64,000 nt of DNA from CAZEAC01 sp964510065 (GTDB lineage Bacteria; Bdellovibrionota_C; UBA2361; CAIXSY01), in contig CAZEAC010000022.1 in the NCBI GenBank assembly GCA_964510065.1, positions 1 through 64,000 on the forward strand. Reading direction: 5' to 3'. The notes under the pieces are model-generated. The model had not been told where the DNA came from. It did not search any database and worked only from the letters and a program-made list of their open reading frames with translations. The translations under genes were made by a program, and so were the position numbers. Numbering within the stretch: the stretch's first letter is position 1; every line of letters begins with the position of its first letter. Shown piece by piece: positions 8,370-16,526 of the stretch.

Positions 8370-10270
8370 TGCTGTCCCTTATTCCCCTGCAGATTACCGG
8401 CCTTTCTTCTCAATAATAACGGTGCATCGGGTACCGATTCAAGCCATGCTTGGGCCTGCTGCTCCTGCTCTGTCTTTTCCTCTGTGGCCAAACCTTCTTG
8501 CCCTTTTGCAGGATCGGCTGATGCAGTTGCTTCCGGCTTTTCAGTTTCCGGGTTTTTGGTGTCTCCCTGCGTTTCTCTATCTTTTTCTTGCTCCTGCTGC
8601 TGTCCCGCGTTTTGTTCCTCGTCCTTGGTCTTGTCGTCTCCTTTCTCTTGATCCTGTTTCTGTTCCTCTTTGTCTCGCTCGTCATTTTTATTCTGATCTT
8701 GTTGTTTCTCTTCTTCTTTTCTGTCCTCTTGATCCTTGTCCTGTTTGTTTTTGTCGGGGTCATCTTTCTCTGGATCCTTCTTGTCTTCCTCCTTTTTGTC
8801 CTGATCTTGAGGCTGATCTTTTTGATCCTTGTCTTCCTTATTTTTGTCCTTCTCCTTGTCCTGATCCTGTTTCTGCTGTTGCTTTTGCTGCTCTTCTCTT
8901 TTTCTTTTTGCGAGCTCGCGATTAAAAGTGCTTTTCTCCTCATCAGGGTTTAGCGCTAGTGCTCGATCGTACGCCTCGATCGCTTCGTCAAATTTTCCGG
9001 CGGCAAGCTTTGCGTTACCTAAATCGTAGAAACCATTAAATCTGTCGCGCGCCGATTCTGACTCCTCGGCCATCTTTGAAAATATTTTTGCCGCCTCATC
9101 ATATTTTCCACTTCGGTAGTAGCTTGAGCCGAGGCCATGAAGAATTTTCGGCGAACCTTTACCCTTTGCGATGTCTGAACTAAACATTTTAGCCGCGCCT
9201 TCATAATCTCCCTTCTGGTACAAACGCGAAGCTTCATACGCTGATCGACTTTGCGCGTGGGCTACTTTATTCACTGAAAACATCAATAAGAAGATAAAAA
9301 GGAGCTCGGGCTTTTTCTGCCATAGTCGAATCAGCACGTGTGCGAGGGGGAGAAGCAGGAACCAAATGCCGAACTCATTATACGTTCGGTAGTGCTGCTT
9401 CTGCCCCGTGCGGAGAGTTCCCTCTGCACGATCTCCAAGCGCAACGGAGAGATCGCTATCGTCGATTCGTGCTTTGAAGTAGACGCCTCCGCTCTCTTCG
9501 GCGAGCACGCGTAAATTATCCTCGACAAGTCTAGTAATGACGGTTTCGCCACTATCGTTCTCAATAAAACGCCCGCCTTTCACGGGAATGGGCGCTCCCT
9601 CCGGCGACCCAAACCCGATCGCAGAAAGGATAATCTTCTCTTGCGCGAGAAAAGCCGCAGCGGATCTTACTGAAAGCGCGAGATCCTCGCCGTCGGAAAG
9701 CAGTACTACGTGACGCGAGGTGGCTTGTATCTCATTAAAGCTTTTTGCAGCGGTCTTGAGCGCATCCTCGAGCGCAGATCCTTGCGCCGAGATTAGTTCG
9801 GGTGAGGCCTCCTTGGTAAACATTTTTGCAACCGCGTAATCCGATGTGAACGGGCAGAAAAGGTAGCTTGCACCGGAAAAAAGCATGAGCGCTACCCGAT
9901 CGCCAGGTGAGTGCGCGCGGAGATAGCTCAAAAGATCGTATATCTTTCGCTTCGCCGCTTCGAGCCTGGACGGCGTGGCGTCTCTTGCAAGCATACTTCG
10001 ACTCACGTCGAGGATTACTGCTATATCGCGGCCCTGACCTTCAATTTCAAACTCCTGGTAGCCGAGTGACGGGCGCGAGAGCGCGATAAAAATGAACGCA
10101 AGCGTAATTAGGACTCCCCAAATGAACTGTTTTCTTGGTTTAAAGGAGATTCCGAACTCGGCGAGTCTGCTTCCACGAATCGCCTCCGAGCGCGCAAGGA
10201 ATAGGTAGAGCAATGGCAGGAAAATAAATCCACAAAGCCACCGTGGCGCCAGAAAAAGCAGCTGGTCCAT
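8363..10270 (-). CDS. batB/batC: BatB-BatC fusion: VWA-domain membrane protein with TPRs and charged tail
   Basis: A 635-residue protein joining what are usually two genes. The N-terminal part is BatB: two membrane helices, then a von Willebrand A domain with the MIDAS motif DVSRS near residue 90, closed by a membrane helix near 305. A second hydrophobic segment follows, then BatC-like tetratricopeptide repeats (about 340-460, ending YDRALALNPDEEKS). The last 170 or so residues are extremely rich in K, D, E and Q, with almost no hydrophobic residues. That tail produces artificial long frames on both strands and should not be read as extra genes. Its start codon overlaps the stop of batA (ATGA type) and its end overlaps batD. 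Confidence 0.9.
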   Translation of the reverse strand: MDQLLFLAPRWLCGFIFLPLLYLFLARSEAIRGSRLAEFGISFKPRKQFIWGVLITLAFIFIALSRPSLGYQEFEIEGQGRDIAVILDVSRSMLARDATPSRLEAAKRKIYDLLSYLRAHSPGDRVALMLFSGASYLFCPFTSDYAVAKMFTKEASPELISAQGSALEDALKTAAKSFNEIQATSRHVVLLSDGEDLALSVRSAAAFLAQEKIILSAIGFGSPEGAPIPVKGGRFIENDSGETVITRLVEDNLRVLAEESGGVYFKARIDDSDLSVALGDRAEGTLRTGQKQHYRTYNEFGIWFLLLPLAHVLIRLWQKKPELLFIFLLMFSVNKVAHAQSRSAYEASRLYQKGDYEGAAKMFSSDIAKGKGSPKILHGLGSSYYRSGKYDEAAKIFSKMAEESESARDRFNGFYDLGNAKLAAGKFDEAIEAYDRALALNPDEEKSTFNRELAKRKREEQQKQQQKQDQDKEKDKNKEDKDQKDQPQDQDKKEEDKKDPEKDDPDKNKQDKDQEDRKEEEKQQDQNKNDERDKEEQKQDQEKGDDKTKDEEQNAGQQQEQEKDRETQGDTKNPETEKPEATASADPAKGQEGLATEEKTEQEQQAQAWLESVPDAPLLLRRKAGNLQGNKGQQW

Positions 10271-11247
10271 TAGGGCACCTTCATAAAGATCGTCTGATTA
10301 AGAAGCAGTGCTAATAAAAGTAGTATCAGCAGCCCTACAAGCAGCGGAGGATACAGCTCCTCTACGACTTCGTGGGCTGGGTCGTCCGCCTCGGTAGTTT
10401 CAAGCTGGTCGATCTGCTGATACACTTTCTCGAGGCCTTCGGTATCACCGGCGTGAAAGTAAACTCCGCCGGTACTATCGGCGATCTTCTTCAGCGAGGC
10501 TTCGTCGAACTCGGCGCGCTGTGTTCCTCCAATAATGAATCCGCGCTGAGTAATAACGCGCGTGGAACCAATACCAATAGTATGAACTTTCACTCCAAGC
10601 TGCGCTGCGATTCGTGCCGCCTCAAGAGGCTTCGCCGGTCCCGATGAGTTTACGCCGTCAGTAAGAAGGATCACAGTCTTAGCGCCCTTATCAATCTCCG
10701 TCATGCGCTTTAAGGCAAGCGCAAGTCCATCGCCCATCTCGGTCCCGTCTCCGGCTATTCCGACGTCGAGTTTGTCGACAAGGTCAAGCAGCAGCGAGTG
10801 ATCGCGAGTAAGCGGCGCTTGAAGAAAGGCACGGCTCCCGAAAACCACTACGCCAACCCTATCTTGCACCCGCGATTGAATAAAGCGCGCGACAACTTCT
10901 TTCACCCCTGAAAGTCGATCGATGTCGCCGAAACGCGAGGTCTTGAAATCTTCGGTCGCCATGCTCTTCGAGACATCAAGGGCCAACATTATGTTACGGC
11001 TAAGCTCCGGTTCTTCAACGAACGTTCTTTTTTGTGGCCGGGAAAGCGCCGCAGCCAGAACTAAGAGACTTAGGCTTAAGAGTATCGCAAGGACTGGCTT
11101 CCGAAGTTGCGCCCGCCATGAATGCGGAAGCGCTTCTACGGCGGCAAGACTTGGAAAGAGTACAACGGCGTGACCCTTCCGTCTCATTATAATGAGAGCG
11201 CCAACAAGTAGCGGCAGCAATGCCATCACGGGGTAGGCGAAGCTCAT
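10270..11247 (-). CDS. batA: BatA-like VWA-domain membrane protein
   Basis: A 325-residue protein of the Bat/aerotolerance family. Two N-terminal membrane helices (about 5-22 and 52-70) precede a von Willebrand A domain whose metal site DVSKS lies near residue 90. The conserved TDGVNSSG and TIGIGS segments follow. A C-terminal membrane helix near 303-318 is rich in leucine. VWA proteins of this type are thought to bind partner proteins in a metal-dependent way and to work with a MoxR AAA ATPase. It overlaps both neighbours by four bases or fewer, so the genes are tightly coupled. Confidence 0.9.
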   Translation of the reverse strand: MSFAYPVMALLPLLVGALIIMRRKGHAVVLFPSLAAVEALPHSWRAQLRKPVLAILLSLSLLVLAAALSRPQKRTFVEEPELSRNIMLALDVSKSMATEDFKTSRFGDIDRLSGVKEVVARFIQSRVQDRVGVVVFGSRAFLQAPLTRDHSLLLDLVDKLDVGIAGDGTEMGDGLALALKRMTEIDKGAKTVILLTDGVNSSGPAKPLEAARIAAQLGVKVHTIGIGSTRVITQRGFIIGGTQRAEFDEASLKKIADSTGGVYFHAGDTEGLEKVYQQIDQLETTEADDPAHEVVEELYPPLLVGLLILLLLALLLNQTIFMKVP

Positions 11248-11744
11248 GCCTTGGTCTCCGCTTCAAAGTCAAAAGCCACCAGTGTTGTCGCAATTTTTTC
11301 AAAGAGCGGTAGCGCCGGAGGAAACTTTGCTTCAGGCATGAAGCGCACTGAATCAAGCTCGGAAATGATTGAGAGAAGAGAACAAAGCGCTTTCGAAGAG
11401 AGTTTTTGTTGAAGCTCGGAAAGCTCCGCCGCGCTTAAGCTCTCAAACGCAAGTTCGTGCCGCGTTGCGAGATAGCTCCGAAGCAGCACACTGAGCCTCC
11501 CTGCAACTTCCTTGTTCATGGTGGAGTCGTCAGTCACGGAGCTTCGAAGTGTAGTAAATGCCTGATCGAAAACGCGACGAGGAGATGGAGCTGGCTTCAA
11601 TTTTTTTTGCTGATGGCGCAGATACAATATGGCAGCGATAACCAGTAACGCGAGCAGCAGCAGCGAGAGCCACGCGGCAATTCCTGGTACGTAAGCGAAT
11701 CTGCTCACTTCGACAATATCAAATGGAGTAGGCTCTGGGTTCAT
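11244..11744 (-). CDS. DUF4381-like membrane protein of the Bat cluster
   Basis: A 166-residue protein with one membrane helix (about residues 22-45, rich in L, A and I) followed by a cytoplasmic domain. Its size, topology and position between the DUF58 gene and batA are those of the DUF4381 family that accompanies MoxR-Bat clusters. The family has no defined biochemical activity; a structural or scaffolding role at the membrane is usually assumed. Its stop overlaps the batA start. Confidence 0.75.
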   Translation of the reverse strand: MNPEPTPFDIVEVSRFAYVPGIAAWLSLLLLALLVIAAILYLRHQQKKLKPAPSPRRVFDQAFTTLRSSVTDDSTMNKEVAGRLSVLLRSYLATRHELAFESLSAAELSELQQKLSSKALCSLLSIISELDSVRFMPEAKFPPALPLFEKIATTLVAFDFEAETKA

Positions 11745-11784
11745 GTTGGCAGTCTGTAATCGATATGATGTACCATAGAAACTA

Positions 11785-12678
11785 CTAGCGATAACGATTG
11801 GTTCTTTGTTGCATAAGCTCGCGAAGCGGTCTCAGCGGCGATCCTTCCAATCGAACAAGGTCGGCCCCAACTCGCGAGCACAGCTCATAGAGTCGCCGAT
11901 ATCTTTCCTCCTTGAGCTGCTCTAGTCTTTGTCTTGCCATCGAGCTATCGACGATTCGACGCTGGCCAGTTTCGGCATCTTCGAGTTCAACGAGGCCCAC
12001 ATCCGGAAGCAGCGCGCTGCGGGGATCGTCAAGCATTACAGCCACGACGTCATTTCGAAACGCGAGCGCACGCAGTTCATCTTCGAACGGGGGGGAGAAG
12101 AAATCGGAGATCAAAAAAATCAGCGAAGAGCGTTTTTCGCGCTCCCGAATGTGCCTAAGTGCCTGGGCGATGTTTGTTGCGTGACGAAGCTCTCGCGAGG
12201 CGGTGAGTTCATAAAGCACCTTCTTCCCCTGAAGCCTGCTCTTGCTTGGTGGAAAGTAAAGTTCGACTTGATCGGAAAAGAGCATTAATCCCAAGGAGTC
12301 ACCACTTTTTGCCGCAAGAAGTGTAATTAGCGCAGAAAACTCCAGCGCTCGAAGGTGCCGTGAGGTGAAAGGTGGCGTGTGTACGCCGGTTGAGTTGCTG
12401 GTATCGAGTGCGACGAGTATTCTAAGCTGCCTGTCTTCTTCGTATGATTTTACATAGGCACGATTCGAACGCGCGGTCGCCTTCCAATGAATACGGCGCA
12501 CGTCGTCCCCGGGCTGATATTCACGAATATCGGAAAAGAGAAGTCCAGAGCCGCGAAACGCGGAACGATAATTTCCAATGAGGTCGGCATCGACGGTCCG
12601 TCGAGTGATCAGCTCAAGCCTCCCCATCTCGGCAAGAAGCGAGGTCGCGCGGGCAAGTTCGAGTCCTTGGGCCTGCAT
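11785..12678 (-). CDS. DUF58 domain-containing protein
   Basis: A 297-residue member of the DUF58 family, which has a VWA-like fold and is almost always encoded next to MoxR. The signature YQPGDDVRRIHWKATARS is at about residues 55-72, followed by the MIDAS-like DTSNS near 92. No membrane helix or signal peptide is visible, so this is the short cytoplasmic type. It starts 19 bases after the moxR stop with no room for a promoter. Its role is probably that of a substrate or adaptor for the MoxR ATPase, by family association only. Confidence 0.88.
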   Translation of the reverse strand: MQAQGLELARATSLLAEMGRLELITRRTVDADLIGNYRSAFRGSGLLFSDIREYQPGDDVRRIHWKATARSNRAYVKSYEEDRQLRILVALDTSNSTGVHTPPFTSRHLRALEFSALITLLAAKSGDSLGLMLFSDQVELYFPPSKSRLQGKKVLYELTASRELRHATNIAQALRHIREREKRSSLIFLISDFFSPPFEDELRALAFRNDVVAVMLDDPRSALLPDVGLVELEDAETGQRRIVDSSMARQRLEQLKEERYRRLYELCSRVGADLVRLEGSPLRPLRELMQQRTNRYR

Positions 12679-12697
12679 TGCCGCTCCTTTCTTGTAA

Positions 12698-13681
12698 TTA
12701 TGGAAGAGGCACGCTCTTAAGAAGCACTGCTATTATATCGTCGCTCCCGACACCCTTAGCCTCTGCTTCGAAGGTTGGAAGGATTCGGTGGCGAAGAACG
12801 TCCGCTGCCACATCTTTTATCTCATCCGGGGTGACATATGAGCGAGCGCGTAGCAGCGCGAGCGCGCGGGCGGAAACCTGCAAAGCGATACTTGCGCGGG
12901 GAGATGCGCCCCACTCGATCATACCTTTTAAATTTAGATGGTCGGCTTTCCTGGTCGCCTGCACCAGAGAGACAATGTAGCGATCTATCTTTGGATCGAC
13001 AAAAAGGCTGAGCGCAGCCTGTCGTAGCTGCCGAAGGTCGGCGAGCGACAAGATTCGTCGTAATGGCGCATCTTTGGAAGTTTCGCGCGCGTGTAGGCCG
13101 ACAATGGAGATCTCTTCTTCAAAGCTCGGGTAGCCCACCTTCACCTTTAACAGGAAGCGATCGAGCTGGGCTTCGGGAAGAGGGTAGGTTCCTTCCTGCT
13201 CGATCGGGTTTTGAGTGGCGAGGACCATAAAAGGATCGGGCAGTGGAAATGTCTTCTCGCCAATTGTTACCTCGCGCTCCTGCATTGCCTGAAGTAGCGC
13301 AGATTGCACCTTGGCCGGGGCGCGATTTATTTCATCGGCGAGGAGCAGGTTTGAAAAGATCGGACCTGTCCTTGTAATAAACTCTCCAGACTGCGGCCTG
13401 TACACTTCGGTGCCCACTAAATCCGAAGGCAGCAAATCGGGGGTGAATTGCACCCGACTCATTGTCGCCTCGACACATTCTGTAAGTGTTGAGAGCGTCT
13501 TGGTCTTGGCCAAACCCGGCACCCCTTCAAGCAGTACGTGGCCGTCAGCAATTAGTGCGACGAGTAAACGCTCTATGAGATAATCCTGACCGACAATTCG
13601 TTTGTGAATTTCAGACTTTACCTCTGTAATGAGGGTACTTAGGCGAGTGAGATCATCGAGGACAATTCTTGGCTGTTCCAT
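12698..13681 (-). CDS. moxR: MoxR-family AAA+ ATPase
   Basis: A 327-residue AAA+ ATPase of the MoxR group, chaperone-like proteins that act with VWA-domain partners. Walker A is EGVPGLAKTKT (about 54-64) and Walker B is LLADEINRAP (about 112-121). Sensor 1 is ATQNP, followed by GTYPLPEAQLDRF. It is the first gene of the Bat cluster proper and precedes the DUF58 gene by 19 bases. The photolyase gene ends only 16 bases upstream, so the cluster may be read from the phrB promoter. Confidence 0.92.
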   Translation of the reverse strand: MEQPRIVLDDLTRLSTLITEVKSEIHKRIVGQDYLIERLLVALIADGHVLLEGVPGLAKTKTLSTLTECVEATMSRVQFTPDLLPSDLVGTEVYRPQSGEFITRTGPIFSNLLLADEINRAPAKVQSALLQAMQEREVTIGEKTFPLPDPFMVLATQNPIEQEGTYPLPEAQLDRFLLKVKVGYPSFEEEISIVGLHARETSKDAPLRRILSLADLRQLRQAALSLFVDPKIDRYIVSLVQATRKADHLNLKGMIEWGASPRASIALQVSARALALLRARSYVTPDEIKDVAADVLRHRILPTFEAEAKGVGSDDIIAVLLKSVPLP

Positions 13682-13697
13682 AAGCCGTCATTTTCAA

Positions 13698-15158
13698 TCA
13701 AAGCCTTGATTTCGGCAAGATTGGCCCTTGCCCGCAAATTTCACCAGGGTTCTGCTCCGGTGAGCCCTGGTGAGGTTTGCGGGCTTGTGGCAAGGCTCGA
13801 AAGGTATCTTCGACCCACTCCTTTGCAATTGCATGGTCGACAATTGGGGTGGGGTACCCCGGAAATTCGGTTTCAGCGTCGTGCAGCCCATGCAGCAATT
13901 TAGGATTTGCGGAAGCAAGCTCCGGGACCCAGCGCTTTATATAAACACACTCTGGGTCATACTTTTCGCTCTGCAAGCGCGGATTGAATACTCGAAAATA
14001 GGGCTGCGCGTCACAACCTGTTGATGCCGACCACTGCCAAGAACCGTTATTTACCGCGGGGTCGTAGTCGATAAGGCGCTCGGCGAAATACTTTTCACCC
14101 CAGCGCCAGTCAATGTGCAGATCTTTTGTAAGAAATGAAGCTACTATCATGCGCACGCGGTTATGCATAAAGCCGCTGCTATTAAGCTCGCGCATTCCGG
14201 CATCGACAATTGGAAACCCGGTTCGTCCTTGGCACCACGCGGCGAAGAGCTTTTCATCGTTCTCCCAGGGAACAGCGTCGTATTTTCTGTGAAATGCGCC
14301 GCCAAACACATGTGGAAAGTGAAAAGCAATGTGCGTAAAAAAATCTCGCCAATAGAGCTCCCTAATCAGTTCGCTGTCGTCCCCAAGACGCGAACGCATT
14401 GCATATAAGGTTTCGCGAATCGAGCAGCATCCGAATTTGTTGTATGCTGAAAGTCTGGTCGTTCCCGGCTTCGCCGGAAAATTTCGTTCCTCCGCGTACT
14501 TTGAAAATCTTGGGAGTGTGGCGATAACTTTCTTACACTCTGCGCGACCGCCCTTTATAGCTTGCGTTTCAACGCTCGGCGGAAGAGCCTCTGAGAGATA
14601 CGCAGGCGCAGTCTTGCTTGAGTCGTCACAGAAATTTTTGAATTCGTTTTTTCGAGGCTCGCGAACGGGGAGCTGTCGTGCCATTTTGAAAAATGGAGTG
14701 AAAACCGTGTAAGGGGTTCCGTCACTTTTTGCGACCGCTTCCGGTTCCTGAATTAGCGCGTCGCCGCAGAGCTCGAAGGCGACGTTTAATTGAGCGCAAA
14801 GTGCTTGAATGTTGCTGTCGCGGGACCTCGCGAAAGGAGTGTAGTCGCGGTTGGAGAAGAAGGCGTCGCACCGATTGCCTTTTAAAAGCGCCTCCACAAT
14901 GCGATGCGTCTCGCCGTAGAAAAGCAGCAGCTTCGCGCCGCGTTCTTTAATTTGTTGTTCAAGATCTTCAAGACATTCGCGCATAAATCGCAGCGCGGGA
15001 AGTCCGCGATATGGATTCTTCTCCAGCTGTCGTGGATCAAGAATGAAGCAGGGGAGCACCGTGTCGGCTTTCTCGCATGCCGAAATGAGTGCTGTATTGT
15101 CGTGCAGCCTTAGATCTCGATGAAAAAGAAAAAGCGCTTTTGCGTAGCTCTTGGTCAC
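13698..15158 (-). CDS. phrB: Deoxyribodipyrimidine photolyase (class I type)
   Basis: A 486-residue flavoprotein of the cryptochrome/photolyase family. It repairs cyclobutane pyrimidine dimers in DNA using blue light and reduced FAD. The N-terminal alpha/beta domain begins LFLFHRDLRLHDNTAL. The FAD-binding helical domain contains LSAYNKFG, ELYWRDFF, GRTGFPIVDAGMREL and DYDPAVNNGSWQW, all typical of class I CPD photolyases. The last 25 or so residues (after FRALPQ) lie over an inverted pair of a dispersed 20-bp repeat at 13730-13784 and are probably a non-conserved extension. It precedes moxR by 16 bases and is divergent from the DoxX gene. Confidence 0.93.
   Translation of the reverse strand: MTKSYAKALFLFHRDLRLHDNTALISACEKADTVLPCFILDPRQLEKNPYRGLPALRFMRECLEDLEQQIKERGAKLLLFYGETHRIVEALLKGNRCDAFFSNRDYTPFARSRDSNIQALCAQLNVAFELCGDALIQEPEAVAKSDGTPYTVFTPFFKMARQLPVREPRKNEFKNFCDDSSKTAPAYLSEALPPSVETQAIKGGRAECKKVIATLPRFSKYAEERNFPAKPGTTRLSAYNKFGCCSIRETLYAMRSRLGDDSELIRELYWRDFFTHIAFHFPHVFGGAFHRKYDAVPWENDEKLFAAWCQGRTGFPIVDAGMRELNSSGFMHNRVRMIVASFLTKDLHIDWRWGEKYFAERLIDYDPAVNNGSWQWSASTGCDAQPYFRVFNPRLQSEKYDPECVYIKRWVPELASANPKLLHGLHDAETEFPGYPTPIVDHAIAKEWVEDTFRALPQARKPHQGSPEQNPGEICGQGPILPKSRL
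13730..13784. repeat. Inverted pair of dispersed GCCCGCAAAT repeat inside the phrB 3' end
   Basis: GCCCGCAAATTTCACCAGGG at 13730-13749 and CCCTGGTGAGGTTTGCGGGC at 13765-13784 are inverted complements with one mismatch, separated by 15 bases. A third copy is at 4845-4864. The pair is read through in frame as the end of the photolyase and could also fold as an RNA hairpin just before moxR. Confidence 0.8.
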
Positions 15159-15235
15159 GCGGTAAAAATTCCCCCTTGCCAGAAAACTGCTGTAATTTAT
15201 GATAGATGGGTAGTGTTATTACTTGCAAGCTTCTT

Positions 15236-15658
15236 ATGAAAATTAGCGAACCTATCGGCAATCCGGAATGGGGTGCGTTGTTTGTGCGTATCGCGATTGG
15301 AGCGTTTTTTGTGTTAGCTGGTTTGCATCAGCTCGGGCTGCCGCTTCATCATGAGGCCACCCGTGTTTTTCAGCCTGTTGGTATTATGGGGAATCTCCCG
15401 CCGCATGCGATGACTCTGCTTAATATGCTTTTTCCCTATGTCCAGATAGCGTCTGGAATATTGCTTGTGCTTGGATTCTGGACCACGCTGGGCGCAATTA
15501 TTGGTACACTTCTCGCTGCGCTTGTGGTGTACCGTACTGGATTCTTTCCGCAGCGCGATCTTCTTAATAAAGATGTCATTGTACTCGCTGGCACGTTGTC
15601 GCTTCTTTACACCGGAGCGGGCGCGTTTAGCGTCGATCGATTTAGGAAATCGGCCTAA
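15236..15658 (+). CDS. DoxX-family membrane protein
   Basis: A 140-residue, four-helix integral membrane protein of the DoxX/DUF417-like family. Hydrophobic segments are near residues 12-30, 52-72, 75-95 and 112-125. The pattern RIAIGAFFVLAGLHQLG followed by a second half with FPQRDLLNKDVIVLAGTLSLL is typical. Some family members are linked to redox or thiosulphate-quinone chemistry, but most are of unknown function. ATG 15206 is also in frame and would add ten residues. Neither start has a clear ribosome binding site. It is divergent from phrB and followed by a palindromic repeat. Confidence 0.75.
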   Translation: MKISEPIGNPEWGALFVRIAIGAFFVLAGLHQLGLPLHHEATRVFQPVGIMGNLPPHAMTLLNMLFPYVQIASGILLVLGFWTTLGAIIGTLLAALVVYRTGFFPQRDLLNKDVIVLAGTLSLLYTGAGAFSVDRFRKSA

Positions 15659-15721
15659 GGAACCGCTGAAATACTTTACATTTCGTCTTCGCGGGCTTTT
15701 TGGCCATTTTTTCTTCGTGCC

Positions 15722-15774
15722 CTCAGTGCCTCTGTGGTTTGTTTTACTTCTTAAAAAACCACAGAGGCACTGAG
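15722..15774. repeat. Palindromic CTCTGTGGTTT repeat, short form (copy 1)
   Basis: Two perfect 19-bp arms, 15722-15740 and 15756-15774, each carry the core CTCTGTGG/CCACAGAG and are separated by a 15-base AT-rich loop. This is one of six related elements in the window. It lies 63 bases beyond the DoxX stop. The rest of 15659-15936 holds only the leader of the heat-shock gene. Confidence 0.9.
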
Positions 15775-15848
15775 AGAATACAGAGAAGTAGGTAAATTTA
15801 TTTTGTTTACAGAGTATTACTCTGCGATCCGCCACATTCGCGGCACCC

Positions 15849-15876
15849 TTGAAATCCCCAAAATCGTGATTATCTA
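15849..15876 (+). promoter_or_regulatory. Candidate promoter of the small heat-shock gene
   Basis: TTGAAA (15849-15854) lies 16 bases before TATCTA (15871-15876), about 60 bases upstream of the start. The CCCTTGAAA box also resembles the -35 of heat-shock sigma factor promoters, but no convincing CCCCAT -10 follows. Tentative. Confidence 0.3.
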
Positions 15877-15936
15877 TCTGGTAGGTTGAGAGCGCCATTA
15901 AGCGCATCGGCCGTAGAAATGTAGATAGGAGGAATT

Positions 15937-16425
15937 ATGACTGAGGAAAGAAATGTCCCAGGGATGTTGAATCCTTGGCGTAGGAGAAAATCATATCCGC
16001 TTTCCATGGTCGAAGGTGGAGTCAACGATTTATTTGATGAGCTGCTTTCGACATGGTTTAGGCCGGGAGTTCGCGCTAATGAGTTGAGCGCGTTTAATCC
16101 GCGAGTAAATATTGCGGAAAACGACCAGGCCCTTACGGTGACTGCGGAGCTACCGGGCGTTGATGAAAAAGATGTTGATGTGTCGCTGCACGATGGTGTG
16201 CTTCGGATTCGTGGCGAAAAGAAAGCTCGACACGAAGAAGGCGAAGGTGAATCGCGATATGTCGAAAGTAGCTTTGGAAGTTTCGAGCGTGCCTTTTCGC
16301 TTCCCTGCGAAGTCGATGAAGATAAAATCGATGCGCAGTTTGCGAAAGGTATTCTTACGGTGAAGCTTCCCAAGGAATTGGGCGAGAAGGCCAAATCAAA
16401 GAAAATTTCGATACGGTCTTCGTAA
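15937..16425 (+). CDS. Small heat-shock protein, Hsp20/alpha-crystallin family
   Basis: A 162-residue holdase chaperone that binds unfolding proteins as large oligomers in the cytoplasm. The alpha-crystallin domain spans about residues 50-145: FNPRVNIAENDQALTVTAE, ELPGVDEKDVDVSL, LRIRGEKK, and the closing GILTVKLPK. The C-terminal tail KKISIRS holds the I-x-I type motif used in oligomer assembly. The N terminus (residues 1-48) is variable, as in the family. ATG 15937 has a strong AGGAGG nine bases upstream. A strong hairpin terminator follows at 16456, so it is probably a single-gene unit. Confidence 0.93.
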   Translation: MTEERNVPGMLNPWRRRKSYPLSMVEGGVNDLFDELLSTWFRPGVRANELSAFNPRVNIAENDQALTVTAELPGVDEKDVDVSLHDGVLRIRGEKKARHEEGEGESRYVESSFGSFERAFSLPCEVDEDKIDAQFAKGILTVKLPKELGEKAKSKKISIRSS

Positions 16426-16455
16426 CCCAGCCCCACCCTGTTCCGTGTCCCTTTA

Positions 16456-16487
16456 CGAGGGCGGGAGACGAAAGTTTCTCGCCCTCG
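16456..16487 (+). terminator. Terminator after hsp20
   Basis: A GC-rich stem, GAGGGCGGGAGA with TCTCGCCCTC, lies 31 bases after the hsp20 stop with a small loop and a short T-containing tail. Good position and stem; the T-run is weak. Confidence 0.65.
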
Positions 16488-16526
16488 TTCATTGATCAGG
16501 GCCCTAAATTTGCCTACTGTAGTAAG

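Noticed and set aside
8410..8943. Minus-strand R/K-rich frame overlapping batB/C
   Set aside because: It is a shifted reading of the same low-complexity tail; composition is explained by the repeated GAC/AAG/GAA codons.
8588..8953. Plus-strand frame encoding a very hydrophobic L/F/V-rich protein opposite batB/C
   Set aside because: It is the antisense reading of the K/D/E/Q-rich tail of the BatB-BatC fusion, whose codons read backwards give L, F, V and S. No ribosome site and no independent support.
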